From contig NZ_JAHXPT010000001.1 in assembly GCF_019431045.1 (NCBI RefSeq), positions 434,001-498,000 of the forward strand: a stretch of 64,000 bases of DNA, written 5' to 3'. Shown one piece after another: positions 9,341 through 18,829 of this stretch (within the stretch, counting starts at the first letter, position 1; the number at the start of each line of letters is the position of its first letter). This stretch comes from Clostridium weizhouense. Its GTDB lineage: Bacteria; Bacillota; Clostridia; Clostridiales; Clostridiaceae. Both the position numbers and the translations under genes were made by a program. The notes under the pieces were generated by a model, which was given only the letters and a program-made list of their open reading frames with translations, was not told where the DNA came from and did no database searches.

Positions 9341-9387
9341 AAAAGACTATATCAAATACATAATATATTTTTTGAGATAGTCTTTTA
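9341..9387 (-). terminator. Terminator between the M28 gene and prfB (convergent)
   Basis: AAAAGACTATATCAA pairs with TTGAGATAGTCTTTT. A/T runs lie on both sides, so it can serve both converging transcripts. The arm GACTATATCAAATACATAA is shared with the hairpin at 18701. Confidence 0.8.
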
Positions 9388-9462
9388 TATTTACTATATT
9401 TTAATCAATATTTATACTAGAGTATCTATAATATTTTAAAGCATATTATATTTTTCTAATAA

Positions 9463-10558
9463 TTATTTTTTTAAATAAGCATTAATAAATGAATCTATTT
9501 CTCCATCCATAACTGCATTAGTATTTGATGTTTCAACATTAGTTCTATGATCTTTAACTAGGCTATAAGGATGAAATACATAAGATCTTATTTGACTTCC
9601 CCATCCCATATCTTTTAATTCTCCAGTTAAATCCTCTATTTTTTCTTTATGAGCTCTTTCTTTTAATTCTATCAATTTACATTTTAACATAGTCATAGCT
9701 GTATCTTTATTAGCAAATTGACTTCTTTCATTTTGACATTGGACAACTATACCTGTAGGAATATGTGTAATTCTTACTGCTGAATCTGTTTTATTGATAT
9801 GTTGACCACCTGCCCCTGATGCTCTATAAGTGTCAATTTTAATATCATCTGATTTTATATCAATATCTTGTTCCTTTGTTATTTCTGGCAAAACTTCCAT
9901 AGATGCAAAAGATGTTTGTCTTTTACCATTTGCATTGTATGGAGAAATTCTAACTAATCTATGAATCCCTTTTTCTGCTTTAAGATATCCATATGCATAC
10001 TCACCTGTTACTTTTAAGGTAACACTCTTTATTCCTGCTTCATCACCTTGAAGCAAATCTAGAATATCTACCTTATATCCTTTCTTTTCACACCATCTTG
10101 TATACATCCTTAATAGCATTTCTGTCCAATCATTTGCATCGGTTCCACCAACACCAACATGAAGTGTTAATATAGCATTATTTCTATCATATTCTCCTGA
10201 TAAAATTATTTCTATATTATAATCATCAATTTCTTTTTCTATTTCCTTTATAGTGTTTATTATCTCTATAGAAGATTCTTCATCATCATCTTCCATAATT
10301 TCTCTTAATACTTCAATATCTTCGATTTTTGATTGTAAATTTTCTACTCTTTGAATTTTATCTTTTATTCTTTTACTTTCTTTAGTAACCTCTTCTGCTC
10401 TCTTGACATCATCCCAAAATCCATTTTCCTGCATTTGAAATTCTAATTCATTTAGTTGTTTTTCTAATGATTCTTTGTCAAAGTGAAACACTCATTTCAA
10501 CTATAGATTCTTTTAAGTTAGAAAGTTTCATTAATTCTTTTTCTAATTCAATAATCAT
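9463..10558 (-). CDS. prfB: Peptide chain release factor 2, expressed by programmed +1 frameshift
   Basis: RF2 ends translation at UAA and UGA. The reading frame begins at an ATG with a GAGGTG site (10558) and runs 26 codons to an in-frame TGA at 10480-10478, in the slippery context CTT TGA C. Skipping one base (10480) joins it to the long frame that starts GAC AAA GAA, giving a 364-residue product, the normal RF2 length. The GGQ loop (GAGGQHINKTDSAVR) is intact. The codon-recognition tripeptide reads SPY rather than the usual SPF. The sequence before CTT has only a weak GAGTG Shine-Dalgarno-like stretch. It follows secA on the same strand, as in many Firmicutes. Confidence 0.95.
10478..10484 (-). 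promoter_or_regulatory. prfB +1 programmed frameshift site
   Basis: The minus-strand heptamer CTT TGA C is the conserved RF2 autoregulatory site. When RF2 is scarce the ribosome pauses at UGA and slips +1, making more RF2. Confidence 0.95.
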
Positions 10559-10637
10559 CTACTTCACCTCTTTCATTGATTATATATATTTTAATTAATT
10601 TAATATATTTATAGTTTTTTATTTAATTTTTATAATA

Positions 10638-10667
10638 TGAAAGGTTGGCTTCATGCCAACCCTTTCA
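10638..10667 (-). terminator. Hairpin between secA and prfB
   Basis: AAAGGGTTGGC and GCCAACCTTT form a tight stem just after the secA stop. The following T run is weak (TTTCATATTAT), so it may attenuate rather than stop readthrough into prfB. Confidence 0.55.
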
Positions 10668-10684
10668 ATAAAACTAATATACTT

Positions 10685-13195
10685 TTAAGCTTCTCTACCA
10701 CAACAATTCTTAAATTTCTTTCCACTTCCACATGGACATAAATCATTTCTTCCAAACTTTTGTGGATTTCTAACTGGACCTACTGGTGCTGATGGTGAAT
10801 CTCCATGAACTGCTCCTGTTTCTTTAACAACTCTTTCTCTTTCTGGAGCTTTTTCTACTCTTACATGGAATAATAACTTAATAGTTTCTTCTTTAATAGC
10901 ATCAATCATGTTTTCAAACATTTCACTACCTTCCATTTGGTATGCTTGAACAGGATCTACTTGTTTGAATGCTCTTAAGCCGATACCTTGTTTTAAATTA
11001 TCCATATTATCTATATGATCCATCCATTTAGTATCAACCGCTCTTAAAAGTACAACTCTTTCTATTTCTCTTAATCTTTCAGAAGTAAATTCATTTTCTT
11101 TTTCTTCATAGAACTTAACTGCTGTTTCATATAAACTTTCTGTTATTTCATCCTTTGAAAGATTTTCAAGTGCTGGTAAATTCACAGAATTTGGTGGTAT
11201 ACATAAATCATTTAAGCTTACCATTAAATGTAAGAATTCTTCTCTACAATCTTCTGCTTCACCCTTTATATGAGTATAAACAGCATCTTTTATTACATCT
11301 TTCAACATATGTAGTATTTCTTCTTTTACATCTTGACCTTCAAGAACTTCTGATCTTTGTTTATAGATAACTTCTCTTTGCTTATTCATTACATCATCAT
11401 ATCCTAATAATGTTTTTCTGATATCAAAGTTGTTACCTTCAACTTTCTTTTGAGCATTTTCTATTGATTTAGAAACAAGTTTGCTTTCAATTGCTTCATC
11501 ATCTTCTAAACCTAGTTTATCAACAACACCTTGAATTCTTTCTGATCCAAATATTCTCATCAAATCATCATCTAATGAAATAAAGAAAGTTGATTCACCA
11601 TTATCTCCTTGTCTACCAGAACGTCCTCTTAATTGGTTATCTATTCTTCTTGATTCATGTCTTTCAGTACCTATAATTTTAAGCCCACCTAGTTCAGCAA
11701 CACCTTCACCAAGTTTAATATCTGTACCTCTACCAGCCATATTAGTAGCTATAGTAACCATACCTTTTTCTCCAGCATGAGTTATTATTTCCGCTTCTTG
11801 TTCATGGAATTTAGCATTTAAAACTTGATGTTTTACGCCTCTTTTCTTAAGCCTACTTGAAATTAATTCTGATTTCTCTATACTTACTGTACCAACTAAC
11901 ACAGGTTGACCCTTTTGGTTGGCTTTTATTATTTCTTCAATAACTGCTTTTATTTTTCCATCTTCAGTCTTAAATACTAAATCTGGATTATCTATTCTGG
12001 CAATAGGTCTATGTGTTGGAACAACAATAACATCTAATCCATATATTTCTCTAAATTCATTTTCTTCAGTTAAAGCTGTACCTGTCATACCTGATAACTT
12101 TTGATACATTCTGAAGTAGTTTTGGAATGTAATAGTAGCTAAAGTTTTAGATTCTCTTGCTATCTTAACCCCTTCTTTAGCTTCTATTGCTTGATGAAGA
12201 CCATCTGAATATCTTCTACCTTCCATAAGTCTTCCTGTAAATTCATCAACAATTATTACTTCGCCATCCTTAACCATGTAATCTTTATCTCTTCTCATTG
12301 CATAGTTAGCTTTTAAAGCTTGAGTAACATAATGTTGTAACTCTATATTTTCAGCATCAGCATAATTATCTACCTTAAAAGTTTGTTCAGCTTTATGAAC
12401 ACCTTCATCAGTTAACATTACTGCATTAGCTTTTTCATCTATTGTATAATCTTTTTCTTGTACTAACTTCTTAACAAAATAGTCTGCTACTTTATAGAAT
12501 TCTGTAGATTTTTCTCCTTGACCTGATATTATAAGTGGAGTTCTAGCTTCATCAATTAAAATTGAGTCAACTTCATCGACTATACAGAAGTTTAATTCTC
12601 TTTGAACTCTTTCTTCTTTATATATAACCATGTTATCTCTTAAGTAGTCAAAACCAAATTCATTATTTGTTCCATAAGTTATATCTGAATTATAAGCTTC
12701 CCTTCTTTGATCATTATTTAAATCATGAATAATAACTCCAGTTGTTAATCCTAAGAATCCATATAATTCTCCCATTTGTTCTTTATCTCTTTTTGCAAGA
12801 TAATCATTAACTGTTATTATGTGAACGCCTTTACCTGCTAATGCATTTAAATATGCTGGTAATGTTGCAACTAACGTCTTACCTTCACCTGTTTTCATTT
12901 CAGCTATTCTACCTTGATGAAGTACAACTCCTCCGATAAGTTGTTCATCATAATGTTTCATTCCTAATACTCTTGTTGATGCTTCTTTAACAACTGCAAA
13001 TGCTTCTGGTAAAATATCATCTAACGATTCTCCATTATTAAATCTTTCTCTAAATTCAGCAGTCTTTGCTTTTAACTCATCATCTGAAAGTTTTTGCATT
13101 GCTTCATCTAAGTCATTTATCTGATTAATTATAGGTCTAATTCTCTTTACTTCTCTTTCACTATATGTTCCAAATACGGCACTTAATAATCCCAT
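10685..13195 (-). CDS. secA: Preprotein translocase ATPase SecA
   Basis: Motor ATPase of the general Sec export pathway. 836 residues with all hallmarks: Walker A MKTGEGKT near residue 100, [13 protein letters not shown] near 207, the second nucleotide-binding fold with GRAGRGTD-type sequence ([11 protein letters not shown]), the [11 protein letters not shown] motif, and a C-terminal SEC-C zinc motif [14 protein letters not shown] near the end. The start ATG has a GAAAGGA site. Sits between hpf and prfB, a common clostridial order. Confidence 0.98.
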   Translation of the reverse strand: MGLLSAVFGTYSEREVKRIRPIINQINDLDEAMQKLSDDELKAKTAEFRERFNNGESLDDILPEAFAVVKEASTRVLGMKHYDEQLIGGVVLHQGRIAEMKTGEGKTLVATLPAYLNALAGKGVHIITVNDYLAKRDKEQMGELYGFLGLTTGVIIHDLNNDQRREAYNSDITYGTNNEFGFDYLRDNMVIYKEERVQRELNFCIVDEVDSILIDEARTPLIISGQGEKSTEFYKVADYFVKKLVQEKDYTIDEKANAVMLTDEGVHKAEQTFKVDNYADAENIELQHYVTQALKANYAMRRDKDYMVKDGEVIIVDEFTGRLMEGRRYSDGLHQAIEAKEGVKIARESKTLATITFQNYFRMYQKLSGMTGTALTEENEFREIYGLDVIVVPTHRPIARIDNPDLVFKTEDGKIKAVIEEIIKANQKGQPVLVGTVSIEKSELISSRLKKRGVKHQVLNAKFHEQEAEIITHAGEKGMVTIATNMAGRGTDIKLGEGVAELGGLKIIGTERHESRRIDNQLRGRSGRQGDNGESTFFISLDDDLMRIFGSERIQGVVDKLGLEDDEAIESKLVSKSIENAQKKVEGNNFDIRKTLLGYDDVMNKQREVIYKQRSEVLEGQDVKEEILHMLKDVIKDAVYTHIKGEAEDCREEFLHLMVSLNDLCIPPNSVNLPALENLSKDEITESLYETAVKFYEEKENEFTSERLREIERVVLLRAVDTKWMDHIDNMDNLKQGIGLRAFKQVDPVQAYQMEGSEMFENMIDAIKEETIKLLFHVRVEKAPERERVVKETGAVHGDSPSAPVGPVRNPQKFGRNDLCPCGSGKKFKNCCGREA

Positions 13196-13268
13196 AATGT
13201 CATCCTTTCAAATTACATATTTTGATAATAAAAGTGTAATTCTTTTACTACAAATCGTACATTCTGTA

Positions 13269-13298
13269 ATTATAACATTTTTCATTCATTGTTTTCAA
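13269..13298 (-). promoter_or_regulatory. Promoter of secA
   Basis: TTGAAA and TATAAT on the minus strand with an 18-bp spacer, about 75 bp before the secA start. Confidence 0.65.
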
Positions 13299-13414
13299 TA
13301 AAATTTACAATTTTTGTTTGAGGTATAATTAATTTTAGACACATTAAATAAAATAATAATTAAAAGATATAAAACTATACAAAACTATTATTTTTTAATA
13401 TTTCTTACATATAA

Positions 13415-13445
13415 TAATCCTCCTAGTTTTATACTAGGAGGATCT
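13415..13445 (-). terminator. Hairpin after hpf
   Basis: A perfect 11-bp inverted repeat, ATCCTCCTAGT and ACTAGGAGGAT, lies just downstream of the hpf stop. The T run is interrupted (TTATTAT), so termination may be partial. Confidence 0.65.
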
Positions 13446-13454
13446 CTAAGTAAT

Positions 13455-13982
13455 CTATCTATATTCAGGATCTAATAAACCATAATCTCCATCTTTTCTT
13501 TTATAAACAACATTAACTTTGCTTGACTTTGCATCTTGATATACAAAGAAATTATGTCCTATTAATTCCATTTGAAGAATAGCTTCTTCAATATCCATCG
13601 GCTTAACTCCAAACTTCTTTCTTCTAACAAGTTTTGCTTGCTCCTCTTCTTTAGGTAATAAATCAACTATTTCTCCATATTTTAAAGATTCATGTTTTTT
13701 TCTTGATAATTTGGTTTTTTGTTTTCTAATTTGTCTTTCCAATTTATCTTCAACCAAATCTATAGCTGTGTACATATCTGTATTTGATTCTTCTCCCCTT
13801 AATAAAACTCCATTAAAAGGTATCATAACCTCTACTATTTGCCTGTTTCTTTGAACGCTTAATGTTGCTTTTGCTTCTATATCAGAATCAAAATATTTTC
13901 CTAATTTAGATATCTTCTTTTGCACCATTTCTCTTAATGCATTAGTTATTTCAATATTTTTTCCTATAACTGTTACTTTCAT
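13455..13982 (-). CDS. hpf: Ribosome hibernation promoting factor, long form
   Basis: Long-form HPF (also called RaiA/YvyD), 175 residues. It joins two 70S ribosomes into inactive 100S dimers in stationary phase or stress. The N-terminal S30AE ribosome-binding domain covers about residues 1-100. The C-terminal dimerisation domain (about 120-173) has VRRKKFGVKPMDIEEAILQMELIGHNFFVYQD. It is preceded on the same strand by a raiA-class noncoding RNA, which fits the known genomic association. It has a promoter of its own 65 bp upstream and can also be reached from the raiA RNA promoter. Confidence 0.96.
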   Translation of the reverse strand: MKVTVIGKNIEITNALREMVQKKISKLGKYFDSDIEAKATLSVQRNRQIVEVMIPFNGVLLRGEESNTDMYTAIDLVEDKLERQIRKQKTKLSRKKHESLKYGEIVDLLPKEEEQAKLVRRKKFGVKPMDIEEAILQMELIGHNFFVYQDAKSSKVNVVYKRKDGDYGLLDPEYR

Positions 13983-14042
13983 AAAGTCCAGCCCCTCTCT
14001 GTATAAAAACTTTTATAGACAAAATATAGTTTTATTAATTAT

Positions 14043-14071
14043 ATTCTACTACGTATTAATAAAGTTAACAA
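14043..14071 (-). promoter_or_regulatory. Promoter of hpf
   Basis: TTGTTA and TAGAAT on the minus strand with a 17-bp spacer, between the raiA RNA and hpf. Confidence 0.55.
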
Positions 14072-14167
14072 GGGTAATTTTCTGAATTTACTGAACATTA
14101 TGCCATTTTTATATTTATTTGAATTTTTACAAAATTATTCCTGTTAAGTGTAAAAAAATATAAAAGA

Positions 14168-14378
14168 GTAAAGCTAGTTGACCTGGTTTTTGCCCCCACA
14201 CCCGCCTGCTGGAGCTTTTGCTACTAGAAATTAATCCCTCACTACTAACCCTCTCACTCTTCATGAATGGCAGGACTCACTTCTATACCGCACCATGCTC
14301 ATTAGATATTTTATCTAACTTAAGTGGATCGTTTTGCCTGCGACTAGCATCGACTTTCAACCACAAACCTAGCTTTAC
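14168..14378 (-). ncRNA. raiA RNA: raiA-motif noncoding RNA
   Basis: A 211-nt block, visibly richer in G and C than the flanks, lies between comF and hpf. Its ends form a perfect 10-bp closing stem (GTAAAGCTAG and CTAGCTTTAC). Inside there is a small hairpin TTAGATA/TATCTAA and G-rich conserved-looking segments such as GGCGGGTGTGGGGGC. It codes for no credible protein. Its place directly upstream of hpf (raiA) on the same strand is the defining context of the raiA RNA class, known mainly from Clostridia and Actinobacteria. A sigma-A type promoter starts right at its 5' end. Class assignment rests on context, size and structure; a covariance search would settle it. Molecular function of the class is not established. 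Confidence 0.82.
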
Positions 14379-14384
14379 AATAAT

Positions 14385-14412
14385 ATTATATATGACTTTT
14401 GGCTAAGGTCAA
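14385..14412 (-). promoter_or_regulatory. Promoter of the raiA RNA
   Basis: TTGACC and TATAAT on the minus strand with a 16-bp spacer. The -10 is 6 bp from the closing stem, so transcription should begin at the RNA's first base. The element overlaps the last codons of comF. Confidence 0.75.
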
Positions 14413-15042
14413 TAGTTTTATTTCTTTTGCACCATATTTTTTTAATAAATTATAGCCTTCCATTATTGTATATCCTGTAGTTGTTACATCATCTATTAAT
14501 ATAATTTTTTTATTTTTTAATTTAATATGATGCTTTATATTAAAAGCTCCTTTAATATTTTCAGCTCTTTCTTGTTTTTTTAGAGTTTTTTGTTCTTTTG
14601 TCTCTTTAACTTTAATTAATATTTCTAAATGTTCAACATATAAATCTTTTGATATTATTTTAGCTAAATATTCACATTGATTAAACCCTCTAATTTTTTT
14701 AGATTTTTTTGAAATAGGTATATACGTAATTATATAATCTTTATAATTAATATTTTGGATTATATATTCTTCCAAAAGTTTCGCTAATATATTCCCAGCA
14801 GTAAAATTATTTTTATACTTAAATTTAAGTATTAACTCTTTTAATACTCCTCCATAATATCCATAGCTTATTATATCATCACTTAAACAGGTTTGAACTT
14901 TCTTAATCTTTCTCTTACAAGTATTACATATTCCAACACAGTCCTCTGTATTACATAAAATACAATAATTTTCTATAGGATAAATTACTGTACATATACC
15001 ATCATATATATTTTTTATAATCTTATTAAATTTTTTTCCCAT
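14386..15042 (-). CDS. comF: ComF family phosphoribosyltransferase-like protein
   Basis: 218-residue ComFC homologue, linked in Gram-positive bacteria to uptake of transforming DNA. An N-terminal zinc finger (CILCN, then CVGICNTC, about residues 27-44) is followed by a type-I phosphoribosyltransferase fold with the PRPP loop IILIDDVTTTG near residue 178. Its start overlaps the end of a degenerate ComFA-like gene by 28 bp, indicating translational coupling. The promoter of the raiA RNA overlaps its 3' end. Whether the organism is naturally competent cannot be judged here. Confidence 0.92.
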   Translation of the reverse strand: MGKKFNKIIKNIYDGICTVIYPIENYCILCNTEDCVGICNTCKRKIKKVQTCLSDDIISYGYYGGVLKELILKFKYKNNFTAGNILAKLLEEYIIQNINYKDYIITYIPISKKSKKIRGFNQCEYLAKIISKDLYVEHLEILIKVKETKEQKTLKKQERAENIKGAFNIKHHIKLKNKKIILIDDVTTTGYTIMEGYNLLKKYGAKEIKLLTLAKSHI

Positions 15043-16031
15043 ATCTTCTTATTAAATTCTCTTGCCAAATCTTTTGCTTTATCCATATCTTCTGAAATAG
15101 TATTAGAAACTAATATTATTTCTGGTAAATCAGTATTTATTTTTCCTATCTTACCACATAAATATAGTAATTTTTTATACGTATATCTTTTATTATCACA
15201 AAATAAAATAACAGCATTATTAATAAGGCAATATTCACTTAACTCCTCTAATTTATTGGTTATTATAAATATTGCCTTATCTTTATACTTTGATACTCTC
15301 TCACATTTCTTTATTTCTTCTTGTTTAGAAACCTTAATTACTTTAACTTCTTTCATTACCAATTGATTAGTAAAATAATCATAAACCAAGTTTAAAGTTT
15401 CTTCATTTGGCGTATATATAGCAATTTTATCTCTGTTTTTTGCAAACCACTTTAAATATTCATACAAATTATAAGGAATATCTGTATTTAAATTTATTCT
15501 TGTTGTTAAAATCCTTGGTTCTACAAATGGTTTGTCACAATTATAAGATGATACTTCTATCGCTTCTCCACTTAACCAATTTTTTTCTATTCCATAATAA
15601 ATTACTTTTTTACCTAGCTTTAAACATAACTCTACTTTTTTTCTTGAGCTTATATTATCTATATTAGAAAAGTAAGTTATATCATCTAATATTACTAAAT
15701 CATATTCACCTTTAATTAAAGATAAAATTTTCTCATTTACAAATATTAAATCCGTAGTACCATTCCCGCCCTCAATATATGAATAACTTATATTTATATT
15801 AATCTCTTTTAATAAAGTTATTAATTCTCTATTCTCTCTATTGTTAGACCATACATAAAGAATCTTGCCGCCTTGTTCTGCAATTTCATTTATTATATTA
15901 GCAAAAATATATGATGTGTTAAAAGGTACAGTAAGTATTGTTAATAATCTTATATTTTTCTTATACCAATGAGCTATTTTACCTATTGCATAATCAAGTT
16001 CCTCATAATTAAGATTAATACCTTTGCTCAT
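15015..16031 (-). CDS. Degenerate ComFA-like helicase-fold protein
   Basis: 338 residues, placed exactly where comFA sits in a comFA-comFC operon. The N-terminal part has the layout of an SF2 helicase: hydrophobic strand, motif I position, then VILDDITYF at the motif II position. The Walker A lysine loop is absent (VPFNTSYIF instead of GxGKT) and motif II reads DDIT. A second RecA-like half begins near residue 172 (RILTTRINLNTDIPYNLYEY). No four-cysteine zinc module is seen. It is therefore probably not an ATPase, though the open frame is intact and overlaps comF. The link to ComFA is inference from position and faint motif layout; it could be a distinct family. Confidence 0.6.
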   Translation of the reverse strand: MSKGINLNYEELDYAIGKIAHWYKKNIRLLTILTVPFNTSYIFANIINEIAEQGGKILYVWSNNRENRELITLLKEININISYSYIEGGNGTTDLIFVNEKILSLIKGEYDLVILDDITYFSNIDNISSRKKVELCLKLGKKVIYYGIEKNWLSGEAIEVSSYNCDKPFVEPRILTTRINLNTDIPYNLYEYLKWFAKNRDKIAIYTPNEETLNLVYDYFTNQLVMKEVKVIKVSKQEEIKKCERVSKYKDKAIFIITNKLEELSEYCLINNAVILFCDNKRYTYKKLLYLCGKIGKINTDLPEIILVSNTISEDMDKAKDLAREFNKKIWEKNLIRL

Positions 16032-16126
16032 TTAAATACGCTCCTTTTTATTCTGTAATTTCAAGTATTCTTGAACTAAATTTTAATATAGAGATATTTT
16101 ATCCAAGCCACTTATACAATTTTTTG

Positions 16127-18355
16127 TTAAATTTCTTCAAATGTCTTATTTACTATATCTTTAATTCTATATTTTAATGATGAATGTCTCTCCATACTAT
16201 TAGTATTATTAACCATATACATTAGTGCCTTTTTTATTCCAACAACAACTACAAGTTCTTTAGCTCTTGTAATTCCTGTATACAATAAATTCCTGTTCAT
16301 TAGAAATGGTGTTCCCATAAATACAGGAATAAGAATTACTTTAAATTCACTTCCTTGACTTTTATGTATTGTAGTTGCATAAGCTAAATCTAATTCATCT
16401 AAAAATGTAAAATCATATGTAACTTTTCTTTCATCATCAAATATAATCGTTAAACATTTTCGTTCTTCGTCTATACTTTGAATAAATCCTAAATCTCCAT
16501 TGAAAACTCCTACACCTTCATTTTCTCCATAGCCTTTAATCCTAAACCATTTTAAAGAATAATTATTTTTAGTTTGCATAACTTTATCTCCTTCTCTAAA
16601 AATAACATCCTTTATATTTTTTTCTTTTTTATCTTTTGATGGTGGATTAAATATTTGTTGAAGTTTTATATTTAAATTATTTACTCCTAATACACCTTTC
16701 CTCATAGGACTTAATACTTGCATATCCCTAAGCTTATTCCAAGAATTATTAAATTTAGGTAATCTTCTATTCATTAAATCTATAATTGTTGTTACTGTTT
16801 TATCTGGATTTTCTTCATTTATAAAGAAAAAGTCTTTATTTTTTTGGTTTAAAATAGGCATTTCTCCTTGGTTTATTCTATGTGCATTAACTGTTATTAA
16901 ACTTTCATTCCCCTGCCTAAATATTTCTTTTAATCGTACTACTTTAATATATTCACACTCAATCAAATCTCTTAATACATTTCCTGCTCCAACTGATGGT
17001 AATTGATCCACATCACCAACTATTATCAGTCTAGTTCCTAAATTAATAGCCTTTAATAAATTATGCATAAGTACTATATCTATCATTGAAGCTTCATCTA
17101 TAATAATAACGTCTGAATCTAGCAACGATCCCTCTGTTTTTCCAAATACAGAATCATTTTCTTCTGAAACACCTATCTCTAATAATCTATGAATTGTTTT
17201 TGCTTCTCTTCCTGTAGATTCTGTCATCCTTTTAGCAGCTCTTCCTGTTGGTGCTCCTAATATAACTTTCATCCCATTTTTTTCATATATATCTATTATA
17301 CATTTTATTATTGTAGTCTTTCCTGTTCCTGGTCCTCCAGTTATAATTTCAATTCCATTACTAAATGCCCCTATTATTGCTTCTCTTTGAGAGGAAGCAA
17401 ATTGAATATTATATTCTTTTTCAAAAACATTTACCTCAAAATCTAAATCAGAATTTATAGTTTGTATTTGTTGCATACCTAAAGTAATTATTTTATTAGT
17501 AACACCTAATTCACAATAATAATATGGAAGTAAAAAAGCAGCTTCTATATCATCTACTTTTTCTAAAACTATTTCTTTATTTGAAGCTATTAAATCTATA
17601 TTTTCCTCTATTAACTCATTAGATAGTGATAAAAAATCCTTACATTCCTCTACTACCTTTTCTTTAGGCATATATGTATTACCTAATAAACAAAATTGAT
17701 TTATAACATATTTAATAGTACTTTGAACCCTAAAACTAGAGTCACTTTCAATCCCAAGATTCATAGCAATTCTATCTGCAGTCTTAAATCCAATCCCAGT
17801 AATCTCTTCAGATAATATATATGGATTTTCTTTAACTATCTGTCTTGCGTTAGGTCCTAGCTTTTTATATATATTAACGCACTGATTATTACTTAATCCA
17901 TACTCATGAAAATATATCATAATATCTTTTAATGCATGCTGTTCTATATATGACTCATAGATAATCATAAATTTCTTTTTTCCTATACCCTCTATTTCCA
18001 TAAGGCGTTCTATATGATTTTCTAATATATCTAATGTTTGATCTCCAAACTCATCAATTATCTTTTTAGCTGTTACCGGACCTATACCATGTATTATTCC
18101 AGCACTTAAATAACGTTCTATTCCTTCTAATGAATTTGGAATTATTTCTTCAAATTCACATATATTAAATTGCTCTCCGAACTGTTTATGTACTATCCAA
18201 TTCCCCTGCAACTTTACATTTTGGCCTTCTTTAATAAACGGAACTGTTCCTACCGCATTAATTAAATTTTTTGAAGTTCTAATTTTACAGACTGCATAAC
18301 CTGTTTCTTCACTTTTAAAAACAATGCTTTCAACAAAGCCATTTATTATTTCCAT
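16127..18355 (-). CDS. recD2: RecD2/RecD-like ATP-dependent DNA helicase
   Basis: SF1B 5'-3' helicase of the stand-alone RecD2 type, 742 residues, working without RecBC. An N-terminal OB-like domain is followed by helix-hairpin-helix repeats (about residues 75-200). Walker A GGPGTGKTTI lies near 340, then DEASMID near 420, and a C-terminal UvrD-like segment YATTIHKSQGSEF near 656. Length and order match Bacillus YrrC/RecD2. The ATG lacks a strong site. The 71-bp repeat copy B lies 57 bp upstream. It is followed by the ComFA-like gene after 95 bp. Confidence 0.95.
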   Translation of the reverse strand: MEIINGFVESIVFKSEETGYAVCKIRTSKNLINAVGTVPFIKEGQNVKLQGNWIVHKQFGEQFNICEFEEIIPNSLEGIERYLSAGIIHGIGPVTAKKIIDEFGDQTLDILENHIERLMEIEGIGKKKFMIIYESYIEQHALKDIMIYFHEYGLSNNQCVNIYKKLGPNARQIVKENPYILSEEITGIGFKTADRIAMNLGIESDSSFRVQSTIKYVINQFCLLGNTYMPKEKVVEECKDFLSLSNELIEENIDLIASNKEIVLEKVDDIEAAFLLPYYYCELGVTNKIITLGMQQIQTINSDLDFEVNVFEKEYNIQFASSQREAIIGAFSNGIEIITGGPGTGKTTIIKCIIDIYEKNGMKVILGAPTGRAAKRMTESTGREAKTIHRLLEIGVSEENDSVFGKTEGSLLDSDVIIIDEASMIDIVLMHNLLKAINLGTRLIIVGDVDQLPSVGAGNVLRDLIECEYIKVVRLKEIFRQGNESLITVNAHRINQGEMPILNQKNKDFFFINEENPDKTVTTIIDLMNRRLPKFNNSWNKLRDMQVLSPMRKGVLGVNNLNIKLQQIFNPPSKDKKEKNIKDVIFREGDKVMQTKNNYSLKWFRIKGYGENEGVGVFNGDLGFIQSIDEERKCLTIIFDDERKVTYDFTFLDELDLAYATTIHKSQGSEFKVILIPVFMGTPFLMNRNLLYTGITRAKELVVVVGIKKALMYMVNNTNSMERHSSLKYRIKDIVNKTFEEI

Positions 18356-18411
18356 ATAATCTCTCCAAACTTTCTGATAACTAAATACTTATTAAAATCT
18401 ATTATATATAT

Positions 18412-18482
18412 TTCTAATTATATATTGATAATTAAATATATACATTTATATAAAGATTATAAATGTATCAACTTAATTAGAA
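18412..18482. repeat. 71-bp palindromic intergenic repeat, copy B
   Basis: Outer arms TTCTAATTA and TAATTAGAA, inner perfect arms ATACATTTATA and TATAAATGTAT (18440-18450 and 18458-18468), so the whole element can fold as one hairpin. 61 of 71 positions match copy A near tex. Confidence 0.8.
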
Positions 18483-18700
18483 TATATATCATTAAAAATT
18501 CTTGTTATGTTAAATTTTATATAATTACTACTATTATATATTATAAGCTATATTTCTTTAAAAACTACAATTGTAGTAACTAATCATTCTACATTTTATT
18601 TATTAACCGCTATTAAGTTTCATAACTAAGTTAATTATATTTTAATAGAGATTAGAAACTTATAAAACCTTTTATAAAATTAAAATATTTTATAATAAAT

Positions 18701-18745
18701 AGGGACTATCTTAAATACATAAAAATGTCATTTAAAATAATCCCT
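18701..18745 (-). terminator. Hairpin terminator, member of a dispersed family
   Basis: AGGGACTATCTTAAATACA pairs imperfectly with TGTCATTTAAAATAATCCCT. The left arm is nearly the same as that of the prfB terminator. Confidence 0.6.
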
Positions 18746-18829
18746 AATAATTATTTAATAAAAAATAAATCATATTATTCATAAAAAATAACAGACCATT
18801 ATCTTTGTGCTATTATTTTTCTATATATC

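Larger units (their letters stand above)
18356..18829. other. Noncoding spacer between recD2 and metK
   Basis: About 470 bp of AT-rich sequence holding repeat copy B (18412-18482), the family terminator at 18701-18745, and a weaker AAAAATAA/TTATTTTT hairpin at about 18784-18820 close to the metK stop. No small gene was seen. Confidence 0.6.

Noticed and set aside
10480..10491. Start of prfB inside the long frame at about 10491
   Set aside because: It lacks a ribosome binding site and misses the conserved upstream part. The true start is at 10558, joined by the +1 frameshift.
14218..14406. 62-codon plus-strand frame between hpf and comF
   Set aside because: It lies in the raiA-class RNA on the opposite strand and has no ribosome binding site.
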